Origin: Epithemia pelagica
Lineage: Eukaryota > Bacillariophyta > Bacillariophyceae > Surirellales > Surirellaceae
Direction of reading: 5' to 3'
DNA: 64,000 nucleotides
Assembly (NCBI GenBank): GCA_946965045.2
Contig: OX337228.1
Coordinates: forward strand, 3,038,001-3,102,000
The translations under genes were made by a program, and so were the position numbers. Within the stretch, counting starts at the first letter, position 1. Each line of letters opens with the position of its first letter. The notes below the pieces were generated by a model, which was given only the letters and a program-made list of their open reading frames with translations, made no database searches and had not been told where the DNA came from. This document shows, piece after piece, positions 8,401 to 19,100 of the stretch.

Positions 8401-11322
8401 TCATCCCGGACGGTTGAAATCAATAATGGCCACGACATTCGATGAAAAACAGGCCGCCACTCTTGTTTCTTCCTTATTCCATGCAACTTCGAATATATCA
8501 CCTTTCCCATTGTAGCTTTTGATATGCTTTGCTTCTTCAATATCCCATACATATAATTGTCCCGCTAGTGATCCACTCGCCAAATAGTCTCCCGAAGGTG
8601 AAAAGGCGACGGAATATACAGAATCTTTGTGTCGATTAAAAACACGATAACACGAACCGTCAACGACATTCCAAAGTCTCACCGAACCATCAAACGAGGC
8701 TGTGGCCAACAGAGCCTTTTTGTTAGGATGCCGCGAGCCTGGCCCTGTCGGACTCCACTTCACAGTGTAGATTTCTTGTTCGTGGCTTTTGAAGTCGTAC
8801 AAGGGTTCGGTTCGATCCGACTCCAAATCCCAAATCTTCGCCGTGCAATCATCCGAACAACTCGCCAGCAATTGGCCAGACGGATCCCACTTGACGGCAT
8901 TGACTTCATCTGAGTGCCCTACGTACACCTTCAACGGTCGTGACATTCCCACCCGACAAATATGCACCGTTCGGTCCGTCGAACAAGAAGCAAACGTGAT
9001 ATTGTCTCTCCAATCGACATCCAACGCTGGTGCATTGTGTTCGGTAAACTGTTGTTCCACAAATCCAGTTGACCCGGAAACATCCCAAACAATTGTCGTC
9101 TTGTCATAACTGCCTGACAATAAGAAATTTCCCTGTTTGTTCCATTTCAGTGAGAAAATCGGCCCCGTATGACGTCTCAATGTATGAATCAAGGCACCAT
9201 TGCGAGCCCAGACTCGAGCTACGCCATCGTAACTTCCTGTTGCCAACAAGGTACCGTCCGAAGACCATTCCAGTGTTGTCACATCTTTGTTCTTGCGATC
9301 TCTAGGGTCTGATCCATGGGGCAACAATTTGACCGTCGTCACACCCGCTGCAGCTTTGGTACCACCGACTTGCCATATACGAGCCGACGCATCACCACTA
9401 CCCGTGGCTATCAAATTGGTATAGACAGGATTCCAGGCACACATGAATACTTCTGATTCATGCATTTCCAACTTTAGAATGTGTTTCTGTGGTGTGTCCG
9501 TATCCAAATCTTCCGGATTGCTTGCGAGGCTTTCACTTGACTCCATCCGTTTCACAACGGGGTTGTTGCTTGGCTTGTTATTGCTGGCGTTGGTTTCGGC
9601 TCGCTCACCATTCAATCCTCGAATGCCTCCAGCACGATGTGGTGGTGGTTGTTGTTCTACCACAAGTGATTTTCCATTACCAGGGGATGGGTGAATTACT
9701 TGACCATTTAGAAACTGCTGTTCTTGACCAGCTTGGTGTATCGGTCTAAACTCTTGATGTCCCACAAGGTTGGCGTGTTGTGCGTTGCTCCGATATTCCA
9801 CGTGTTGTTGCTGTTGTTGATCGTCTGGGTTTTGTGGTTGCTGATGTTGCGAATGGACCGCTACTTGTTGCTCTACATCCATTGCGGTAGACGGTCCATG
9901 CGGTGCAACTGCAACAGGTGTAAGAGCTCCTCGATTGTTGGCGGCAGAGGCAGCCACTGCTGCGGTGTTCACTTTATTGTGTAACTCTACTTCGGAGACA
10001 CCCGGACCTGCTGCCAAACCAGCAATCGTTTCAGAGACACGATGTACTTCGTCATTGTGGAGCTTTTGTCGCTTGGTTCCTCGTTTCGGACCCGGTCCTC
10101 CCGCTGGTCCTCCTCCTGATGCACCTGCACCTCTTGAGGTTTGTTGCGCTTGCTTGGAGGAGGTGGAAGCAGCAGCAGCCGAAGCCGGGGCAGTCTGTGG
10201 TTTGGGTTGTTTTGGCTGAGACTGTGAAGGAACAGTTGCAGCAGATATATTAGCTGTTGCATTTGTCGCAGAATGCTGTTGCTGCGATGCCAGGGCCATG
10301 GCATCGGCTAATGTGGAGGCATCTGTTGCTGTGGCCAGTTGTTGCGCCCCTTGTTGCAAGGCCAAGATATCAGCCGCGGTCCGAGAAGCATGCGGTGCGG
10401 CAAAGGCCGTGGCCAAACTAGTGAGTGGAGTACCTGCTGAGGCTGCCGCGGCCGCTGCCATTTGTTCCGCCGCTGCCAACTGTTGTTGTTGATGCTGCTG
10501 CTGTTGTAGCTGCAATGCTAAGGCTTGGTGCCTTGCCAGAGCAGCCGTATTGGAAATGTGTTCGGGCAGTACCAGGTTCGAGGGAGGGGCAGACATAGGC
10601 ATGGACGTTCCCCCATTTGTGCCGGTAGTCATTATACTGTTGTTTGGAGGTTGTGTTGAGGACAGTGGAGGTGGAGTTGTTGCGGGTGCCGATGTTGCGT
10701 TCAAAAGCACGAGACCGTTGGCATTGTTGTTTGGCTGTATCGATTGTGACGCTTGTAACGATAGGGCTTTATGCTCTGCTTCGATTTTTGCTTCAGCTTC
10801 TAACCGTGCCTTTACTGCCGCTGCTGCTGTAGCCGGAGGAACGTTAAGTTGGAGCGGTGGATCCCTCCTTCCAATGGCAGAAATTGCCGATTGAGATAAC
10901 AGAGAAAATTCAGACATATCGTAGTTATTGGATGCAGCCGACGCAGCGTTCTTTTTGCCAGAACCCTCTTTCCCCTTTTCCCCTTCTTTCCCTAGTCCCT
11001 CTAGTCTCAATCGTTCCTCAATACCCACATACTGTAACCCCTTTTGCAAAAAGGTCACCAACGCTCCGGGAGGAAGCGTTTTATCGGCTGAACGTAAACC
11101 CGTGCTCCCGAGCATACTCTCATGCGCAAATGAAAAAGCGGAATGAACATATCCACATTCCTGGAGATATCTGTCGTATCAAGTGATCCATTTCAAGGGC
11201 GTAACGAATAAATTAAAAAAGTTAAGAGGTCAAAACCCAGAGCCAAAGGCCGATGATCAGGCGCACGAAGTTCCAACGTACCGAAAAACTAAATAATTCA
11301 CTTCATCGCTTGTAATGCTCAT
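8401..11322 (-). CDS. TBL1/Ebi (TBL1XR1, HOS15-like) WD40 corepressor subunit, two exons
   Basis: Exon 1 is 11322-11282 and exon 2 is 11170-8401, giving 936 residues. The 111-bp intron has GTACGT and GACAG boundaries. Exon 1 encodes MSITSDEVNYLVF and the splice completes the LisH motif (…RYLQECGYVHSAFSFAHES). The LPPGALVTFLQKGLQYV block of TBL1 proteins follows. Residues about 80-590 are Gln/Ala/Pro/Ser-rich low complexity. The C-terminal about 345 residues carry eight WD40 repeats (HESEVFMCAWNPV, LATGSYDGVARVWA, SASCSTDRTVHIC, LASCSDDCTAKIWDLE). Family members tetramerise through LisH, sit in histone deacetylase corepressor complexes (NCoR/SMRT, yeast Set3C) and act in the nucleus. The large Q/A-rich insert is longer than in animal and plant orthologues. 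Confidence 0.93.
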
Positions 11323-11336
11323 TTGCGGTCTCTCAT
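11319..11336 (-). promoter_or_regulatory. five-codon upstream ORF overlapping the TBL1 start (AUGA)
   Basis: On the minus strand, ATG AGA GAC CGC AAA TGA runs 11336-11319. Its TGA overlaps the main ATG (ATGA at 11322-11319). If transcription starts upstream, ribosomes terminating here could reinitiate at the TBL1 start, so translation may be tuned by this ORF. Confidence 0.4.
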
Positions 11337-12288
11337 GTTTGTCAGTTGGTTCTGTTGATTGGGAATTATTCCCGTCTTCCGCTGTTTCGGGGACCGTCAT
11401 GGTCGCTACTATACAAAACGTTGTTCTGAACGATCGCTTCTGCGATTTCTAGCCATAGATATCTCGGTCGTCTTTCTCCTGTCTCGCTTGTGTCACAAGA
11501 GCGTCTCATTGTACTTGGACCATAAAACTACAAGTATAAGCATCTATAGAATTTTTTACTCTATCGTACATAGTACGAAGCGCCTACTGCTCTACTAAAA
11601 CACGAGGAGTACCGAACGTTGGACGTACGTACTACGTACCGTCCAAGTCGGTTGTGTTAAGTACTCTAATTTCTGCAGTCGACAGATGGCGCTTCGTGAG
11701 ATGCAGATAGATGCATGTTTGAAAAAGGGGACTCGTACAAGTTACAAGTGGCACGTGGAACTAAATAAAGCGGGTATCAGGTATCCTGGTTGAACTCTAG
11801 TAGGGACTTCTCTCGAGACTCTATTCTCTAGCCAAAAAAATGTTTCTCCTACTTCTACGAGCCACAAAGGCATTTTGTACTCCTCTAGGAGTAGACCATA
11901 GACCATAGCTTGGATACGACTCCTCTATGACTATGATGTCTTGCTCAGGTGGTACAATCGTCCTAATTTTCCTTATTAGGAGTATTTCTACTCCTCGAAC
12001 TAGCCAGACGCCTCGAACTAATCAAATGAAAGAGTATTTTCATTTGTCAACTGATAAGGTTGATGGCGTAAGCTGTGATAACGCAAAATAGTTACAAGTA
12101 TGTATTAGTATATATTGATCCAGAGGAATTGGTGCCATTTTCCCTGGAGTCCATGTCACCTCCACAAATTCCAACGATCTCTCTCTCTCTGGGTCTCGCT
12201 CTGGTTACCCCGAGAATGACAGGAAAGAATCCCTTGGGACGCATGGCGCGTGAGCGCTCCGTCGGTGCTGCAGTGTCATCCATTTTAT
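11337..12288. other. intergenic with several AGGAGTA/TACTCCT hairpins
   Basis: About 950 bp without a convincing gene. The motif family is dense here: GAGGAGTACC near 11604; TACTCCTCTAGGAGTA at 11878-11893; and AGGAGTA (11978-11984), a TTTC loop, then TACTCCT (11989-11995), a perfect 7-bp hairpin. GTACGTACTACGTACC near 11624 is also palindromic. It contains the TBL1 promoter. Confidence 0.5.
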
Positions 12289-14148
12289 CTACCATGTAGC
12301 GTCCTTGGTGAAAACGAATTGACCGTGATCGTTGCATTTGAACTGGCCCACGACTTGAGTTCCTATGCGAAGTTGCATCAAGTCACCAAACGCACCCTGA
12401 ACCTTCCGTGACGTTTTCGCCTTAAGCGTACCTTGTGGTACACCGTCCACGTACAGGGTAGGATTGCCTTCCACGTCCCAATTGGTAGCAATGAAATCAA
12501 CCGTTTTGTGATCCCCTTCAAACTTGTACGGTTCATTTGGGTAGATGTAAGATATTTTTTCCAAGGGTGTCGTGACCTCGTGGTTCAGCGGCTTATCGTA
12601 GTCGGGAAGTGCGAAGCGAGTGCGCGTCAGTAGGTCCGTAACTTCCGGATCTTCGTCCTCGGGTTGATGATGACGCGGCTTGTTCCCAAAGTTGATATCG
12701 TCAAACCAGCGTTTCGCGTAAATCAGCAAGATAATGCTTCGAAGATTCGGACTGGCATTCCATCCACCTCTGTGACGAACTCCATAGTCCCAAAGAACTG
12801 CATCACCAAGCTTGAGAAGAGGTGAAATCCAGCATTCTGGTGGACAGAATCCCGGGTGCTCATTGTACTTTTGGAAAAGGCTACCTTCTTCAATCAAGGA
12901 CTGGTCAAAGACATCAGGATGAGGATTCACACCGTTGAGTGCCGACGATCCAACACAGAATTCGGTCGGTCCGGTTTCACGTTCCATATCCAACAAAGGC
13001 ATTGCCAAACTAATGGCAGCCGGCGGAATATCATGACCGGCTATACCAAAATGTTGCAAGCCGCCGTGTTCTTGACCAAACAAAAAGCCTTGATCAAAGT
13101 GCCACGGTTGGCCCGGTGTTCCTCCACCTTGGTTGCCTTCTGCAACAAGCGATTGGAGCGACCGTAATGCCGCATTGCCTCCAAGAACCCTCCAGTGCTT
13201 GACGACCTCGAGGATGCGTTCGTTGTTGACAATGTCAGGGTGGGCCATTCGTTCGGGGAGGATGATCTCGTAGCGTCCCCGACCGCGACCGGCAAGGAAG
13301 AGCGAGTCTCCTCCCGTGTTACCACCCTCTCTACTTATCTTTCCTTCCTTGAGCCCCGTGATGTATTCTGCATACTGCTGACGATATTCCTCCATGAGTT
13401 CGGTATCAAATGCGTTCTTGAAAATCAAGAGACGGCACTTTTCAAAGATTCGGACGGCTTTTTGTGTGCTGTAAGATGGATCGTTCATATCCACCACTGG
13501 GTTTTGACAGTTTTCCACAATGTCCAAAAAGTTTAGAATGTGACGATCCGCTTCGGTTCGTTCGGACAAGGGACGCAAATCTTGAGCATGAGCTGCATCG
13601 ATGCGTTCTTGTTTCTTGATTCTTTCCATCTCTTCCGGATCAAGCCCGGTCTTGGTAGTTTGTCTCTCATCAGCAGGTTCTGGTTCGTCTTCAGATTCTG
13701 ATTCGACGTCGGTACTTGAATCTTGCTCGTCCTCTTTGTCCGCAGCATGAATGGCGTGGTTCAATATTTGCATGAATTTATTTTGATCCTTCTGGTCCAT
13801 TCCTCGCAAATGGATTTGGACATGCTTCGTGAGCTTGTCTGCAACATCTTTGAACCGGTCCACATACCTTTCCTTGAGCCAGTGGGCCGGACGATGTTTC
13901 AGTGTCCGTTCGGGGGAGTCTTCCCGTTTCAATTGAAAGTTATAAAGGCATGCGAGGCATACCCAGATCGCCAAGACAATGAGGACCGACTTGACACGAG
14001 TTTTCAACACTGGAAAGCCTTTGTATGGATTTCGAGGAGATCGACGACCCGAAGTTTGAGGCAAGAGATCGCCAAGCGAGAAATCAAACCTTCCTTCCTG
14101 CGGAGAACCAGGAGGACTCGTTCGATGCCGTTGATGCACTTTGCTCAT
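12289..14148 (-). CDS. membrane-anchored phytanoyl-CoA dioxygenase-like (PhyH) 2-oxoglutarate/Fe(II) oxygenase
   Basis: 619 residues from ATG 14148; the longer frame starts at GTG and is not used. A single N-terminal transmembrane helix (VKSVLIVLAIWVCLACLY, about residues 50-70) follows a short basic tail, which indicates a type II membrane protein, probably of ER or Golgi. A charged linker leads to the oxygenase core. WHFDQGFLFG near residue 348 supplies the HxD iron ligands. VLWDYGVRHRGGW…RSIILLIY supplies the distal His and the 2-oxoglutarate-binding Arg. The family hydroxylates lipids or other small molecules. The membrane anchor and luminal orientation suggest a secretory-pathway substrate, not peroxisomal phytanoyl-CoA. 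There is no peroxisomal signal at the C-terminus (…FTKDATW). Confidence 0.82.
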   Translation of the reverse strand: MSKVHQRHRTSPPGSPQEGRFDFSLGDLLPQTSGRRSPRNPYKGFPVLKTRVKSVLIVLAIWVCLACLYNFQLKREDSPERTLKHRPAHWLKERYVDRFKDVADKLTKHVQIHLRGMDQKDQNKFMQILNHAIHAADKEDEQDSSTDVESESEDEPEPADERQTTKTGLDPEEMERIKKQERIDAAHAQDLRPLSERTEADRHILNFLDIVENCQNPVVDMNDPSYSTQKAVRIFEKCRLLIFKNAFDTELMEEYRQQYAEYITGLKEGKISREGGNTGGDSLFLAGRGRGRYEIILPERMAHPDIVNNERILEVVKHWRVLGGNAALRSLQSLVAEGNQGGGTPGQPWHFDQGFLFGQEHGGLQHFGIAGHDIPPAAISLAMPLLDMERETGPTEFCVGSSALNGVNPHPDVFDQSLIEEGSLFQKYNEHPGFCPPECWISPLLKLGDAVLWDYGVRHRGGWNASPNLRSIILLIYAKRWFDDINFGNKPRHHQPEDEDPEVTDLLTRTRFALPDYDKPLNHEVTTPLEKISYIYPNEPYKFEGDHKTVDFIATNWDVEGNPTLYVDGVPQGTLKAKTSRKVQGAFGDLMQLRIGTQVVGQFKCNDHGQFVFTKDATW

Positions 14149-15374
14149 GATGATGCAGATAGGCTTTGTCGTTGTCCGAGACGCTACACACAGGCAATCG
14201 TCTCTATCGTAGAGGAATGTTGGTCGTTGGGATCTAGTGGTTCGACACCTTAGTTTTGCTCGTGTGAAAAAATGACAAGAAACAAAAACCTGATCAATTT
14301 TGGCGCACCGGCCTGACACTCTATCAAAGACTCCCTAAGGCGAACTTAAGGGCGTGCATGCGCGCAGTAATTTCCGTTGCGACCGCAACAAAGAAAAAGG
14401 GTCACTCTGCTGGCTCGGCATCTCTCCCTTTCGACTATCAGATGGATTGTATATCATCAAATATCCAGCATGAGACTCAATAAGGAGGCATTATTTTTAT
14501 AAGTTCATATAGTAGGAACGCAATGAGAACAGCGGGGAAGTAGTTCGGGTTTTCACCCAAAAAGATCCAACGCTTGCCTGTCTGTAAACGTTAACTGCAA
14601 TGCTGGAACACAAAGGAGTCAAGTCCCGTCCCCCCTTCCCCATTGTAGAAGCATCGATATCGGATATCTTGTTTACGAGTATTGTAGGAGTCAACAACTG
14701 AAACAGGAAGAATAGCAACAACGGATGAAGTCGTGTTGCTCCATCCCGATCCCGCGGGGACCGCTTGAGTGAGACCATAGACCATGCGATATGCGATACA
14801 CGAGAGTCTGTGCGAAAGCATGTAGTGTAATCAATCCAGCGCATAGATTTACCCATATCAACATAGCTCATAACTATGGGAGGCAGCAGGAAGGATTGTC
14901 TTTCCTGTTTTCATATCGGATCTAGCCGTCCATAGTCAGGATTGATCCGCAAAGGATGCTGTCGATTTGTTTTCGTCAGCAACATTGCGCTGATGCTGGG
15001 CCCATCAAGCTCAGTCTCCCAAGTAGATACATCATTTATTATGGAGTCGTCTAGTTGATTCCTCTATAGGGAGTGAACCAGGCCTGCAGCCTCAGTGAAT
15101 CGAACAAACCGTAACGTCGGGTCGAAGGTCTCCACTCTCCCCACTCCCACATGCACAAAGAGAAGGAGGAAGATCAAAGAGATTGGAAAAATAATAGGAG
15201 TAGGAGTAAAAACAATAGGAGTATTAGGGTAGTGATCCAATCTGTCTTGGATCACTAGCTAGTCCTGTCCCGCAAGTTGGGACGGGATCAGATGATCATA
15301 AGGCGTAAGAGAAGGGTCAGTCACTCATTTTTTGCAAACAACTGCTTCCACAATACCTTGCACAAAACCATACC
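14149..15374. other. 1.2-kb intergenic region
   Basis: A 124-codon minus-strand frame from ATG 14871 to 14497 exists but resembles nothing I know, and an overlapping frame is equally open, so it is not called. AGGAGTAGGAGTA at 15196-15208 and AGGAGTA at 15217-15223 belong to the dispersed motif family. Promoters of the PhyH-like and zinc-finger genes lie here. Confidence 0.4.
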
Positions 15375-15901
15375 ATGGGTCGTCAATGTGCTCAATGCGG
15401 ATGCTGGCGCAATAGCAGAGACTTTTCCTCTAATCAGTGGCGAAAGGGCGATGGATACAGTCGGACCAAGATTGTGTGCATCCACCTCAGTACTCGTATC
15501 AATGTTCGGAATGTTACCGCACATTCCATACATCAAACGAACTGAATATGCACATGCAAGTTCATCGTCCTCGAACGGTGGCCTGTCCCGTCTGTGGAGA
15601 TCAAAGGTTTCGATCCGGTGCCAATGCCGTGCAGCATGTGGAAAGTGGATATTGCCGTGGTTGTCTCGGAAAAGACAATGCCCGGCAACAAATTCATCGG
15701 TTTGCTTCCCAACAAGGTGCCATGAGTCGGTACATGAATCACGTGCCACTGCTCGAAAATGGCTCGAATGGGTATGGACAAGTTCCAGAGTTCCCCTACC
15801 ATTGTCCAGATTGCAGTAAAAGCTTTCGTCAGCTTTCGCAGTTGCTCCAACATCAAGACCAAAAGCACAGCAACAACGTTCTGATGCTCACGCACTACTG
15901 A
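15375..15901 (+). pseudogene. Stc1-like plus C2H2 zinc-finger protein, frameshifted
   Basis: From ATG 15375 (ACCATGG context) the frame gives CAQCGCWRNSRDFSSNQWRKGDGYS, the text of an Stc1/LIM-like Cys-pair domain. It then loses the frame at about 15455-15471. The continuation is in another frame from DQDCVHPP to TGA 15901, and holds C2H2-type fingers: YQCSECYRTFHTSNELNMHMQVH, CPVCGDQRFRSGANAVQHV, and YHCPDCSKSFRQLSQLLQHQDQKH. Adding one base near 15465 would make one protein of about 175 residues. One expected Cys of the first domain (SRCxxC) is replaced or lost at the break. The upstream in-frame TAA at 15431 rules out a start in the second frame, and no intron of plausible length fits. It is either a recent pseudogene or a base-call deletion. 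The likely role when intact is nucleic-acid binding. Confidence 0.6.
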
Positions 15902-16154
15902 CTTTGCTACTAGCAGGATCCGAGAATAATGAGACAAGGGCAATCTAGATCCTCTGGAGTAACGATGTAGTTCGAATTTTACAAAGAAGAAGCGAACGAG
16001 ATTTGAAACTAAAACCAACAGCAACACAGTACGAGCTACTCGATGACTCTTGATGTGTGGCCCAAACTACGTTCTCAAAGTGCTTTCGTACGAGTAACCA
16101 TAAATCCAACACTAATACTACGGTTCATCCAACTAGTCGTATCTAGTGTATAGT

Positions 16155-19100
16155 TCAACATCTTTCAAAGACGCGATAGAGTTTCGTCAGAGTAGTCAAG
16201 GTTTGAAAATATCCCAGTTGTCCAATACGCTGGGACGGGACCAAAAGTGTCGAGAGGGCGGGAAACAAAATGTGGCGGACATGGTGATGCAAGACCAACT
16301 CGTCCTCGTCCTTCTCAGGATTGCTGTTATCTACAGGGCCTGTCCGAGGGGAGGATGGCAAGGATGCATAAAAGGTTGCCAGTTCGCGACAAATTCCCTT
16401 AAAGCATGCCTTTTCTTGGCTCCAATCGACCTCAGTGGCAAGTCGCAACAAAAATAGGGGCAGACCATGTTGACACGGAACATGATGGTCCAGCAAAACG
16501 GGTAAATGACAAAGCACAATGCGACCTTGTTTCTTTTTGGTGTCTTCGGCATGAGTGTTGAGTGCGTCCGCACTCGTGACCTCATCATTTACGGGTTGTT
16601 CTCGAATACCAATGGCGAAATATTCATCCAGCATCTCAGCATGGTGTAAGAGACAAGTGGCTGCTTGATCGGCAATGGTCTCATTGGTGTCACTCATTGG
16701 CAAACGTTTCGTGGGGGAAGAGGACGACGGCAACAACTGCTGGTCCTCTGCGTGCGGTTGGTGGTCGTTGCGTTCCAGTCCGAGCCGTTCTTCCCAGTGC
16801 AGCAGCTGTGCAATCACGGCCCGCACGTCAATTCCCCCCTCAGAGACTCCCACCCGCGCCTTGGTGGCCCCCGCAAAGTGGGCCAAGGCCAATTGATAAA
16901 AGAGTTCTCGTGCCGCGTGTCCATGATGAAACAAAACCAGAGACTCTCCCACTTGCAAAAGGGAACGATGTCGCGTCGCGACACCCACCCAACAGGCGGT
17001 CCGCAACTGGGCTTGCAATTTGTGGTCTGCCTGGTGTTTCACCGAGGCTCGGAGAGATTGAATCGAGACATAGCGACACGGAGTGGGTACAATCTTGGTG
17101 GGACGAGCCACGACTTGGGGTGGCAAGCAGATCCGTTGCTGCGAGGTCATGGCCAGAGTGCGACAAGTGCAGGATTTGGCCGCCATGGCAAAGGCACCGG
17201 GCACGGACAGGTCGAGAGACGACGAGGATTGTGTCGCCAAGGGACAGGTCGGTTCGTGTTGGACCGCATTCGACTCCTGTGATGCGTTCGACTGTTGCGA
17301 TTGTGGTTCCCCCTCTTCTGTTGGCTCGATGTTACTGCTACTACTACTTGTGCTCATGGTCGTTTCCTGGGAGAATGCGTCCGTCTGGGAGCGTTGTCGC
17401 TTGTTCCTGGACGGTACGCGCACTACATAGGGTTCCAAGGCTCCCCGGGGCATGGACCGGTGGTTGGTCCGAATCAGTTTGTGTGCGCTTGCGGGCATGT
17501 CTAGAGCTTGTTGAGATGACTGTGGGTTCGGTTGTGACAAGGATGATGTCCGTCTTGCGTTCCTTGGCATATTTTTCTGGACTGGTTGGTCCTTGCCGTT
17601 TGTTTCGGAAGGGGTGCTTAAGTCGTCCTCTTCTTCCTTGTAGTCTTCGTCATCATCATCATCTTCTTCTTCCTCGCGACGAGTTGGCAAAGGCCGTTTT
17701 CGCGATGCCACATTTTCGGGCACTGTGGGCAGCTTGTTGCGCTGCAATGCGTTTTGGGACGGGTGGCTTGTATTCTTATTATTCTTGTGATTGTGGTTGA
17801 CGGCAAACGAATGCCCCAATTGAACCAAGTGTTGTTGCAAAGCTTGTGTCAAGGCCTGACAAATCTCATCCAAAAACAAGAGTGTGACATGTCGTTTGGT
17901 GGGATGGACATTGACATCGACCGTCGTGGGAGGAACGGTCAAGGACCAAAAACAAAAGGGCCGGTCGTTCGTGTTGGTGAGTGTGGCATAGACTTGTTCA
18001 ATGCATCGTTGCAAGGGCCGGCATTCGACCAATCGTTGATTGACAAACAAAACCAAGACGGTGGTGCGCTTTTTGAGTGATTTGCTGCTTGAGTTGGATG
18101 TCGACGATGTCGACGACGACGACGACGACGACGACGACGGATGCGAGCAAAAGCCCCAACAGTCCATGGATCCCTGGGTTGGTGCGGCTCCGGGGGTATC
18201 GTCCAGGTTCTCTGGTGGCGTGGTTTTGAAATTGTTCCAGTGACAAGAAAAAGGTTCAAGTTGAGCGGCAAGCTGTGTTCCATAGACCAGTCCAATGACA
18301 TGGCGTGTGGCGCGTTGTTGTAGTTCTTGCACCACCACTGGATTCTCAGCATGTTGTTTCTCGTCGAGGGCCCGTCGCAAATGAGATCGCACTGGCACGG
18401 ACAAGGTATTGAGGTCTACGGTAGAGCTGGCCGCTCCTCCCGTCGCACCACGGCGAGCCTCTGATTTGGAGGCGGACGACCGTTGTCGTTCACAGCAAAA
18501 GGCGACACCACGCGAGGCAAAGAGCATGGCGTAGTGTTGGACAAGTTGCAAGAGTTTGTTGTATTCCTCCGAAGCGGCACGTGATTGTTGATGTTGCTTT
18601 CGTCGATGAGGCAAATTGTAAAACAAGTCCTGCACCGTGACGGTGGTACCCACAGCTCGTGCACGAGGCCGCGGCGGTTTGGTCTGCGTGGTATTCGCTT
18701 CAAAGGATTGCAGGTATCCTACGGGTGTCTCTCGTGTGCGACTGTGCAAGTCGAGACGCGCCGCGACTTGATGAATGCTGGCCAAGGCTTCGCCACGAAA
18801 TCCCAAACTGTTCAAGTGGGAAAAGTCGTCCACGGTCCGCAATTTGCTCGTGGCATGACGAATGACCGCACGAGACAAGTCGTCGCGAGGAATGCCATGG
18901 CCATTGTCGGACACTTGCAGTTTGGTGACACTGAACAAGACACGAATTTCACTCGCCCCCGCGTCCAAGGCATTTTCCAAAAGTTCCTTAATCACGGAAA
19001 CCGCCGATTGTACGACTTCTCCCGCAGCAATCAAGTCCACTACCGACTGTGGTAAGACGGCAATCCGACGTCTACCCAGAGGCGAGGATGCATCCTCCTT

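Noticed and set aside
12075..12299. 74-codon plus-strand frame at the 3' end of the PhyH-like gene
   Set aside because: It overlaps a strong gene on the other strand and has no family resemblance.
14497..14871. 124-codon minus-strand frame with an ATG
   Set aside because: No recognisable protein, and an overlapping frame in the same stretch is equally open; no splice or context support.
18100..18140. CRISPR-like array at the GAC repeats
   Set aside because: It is a simple trinucleotide microsatellite within MLH1 with no spacers.
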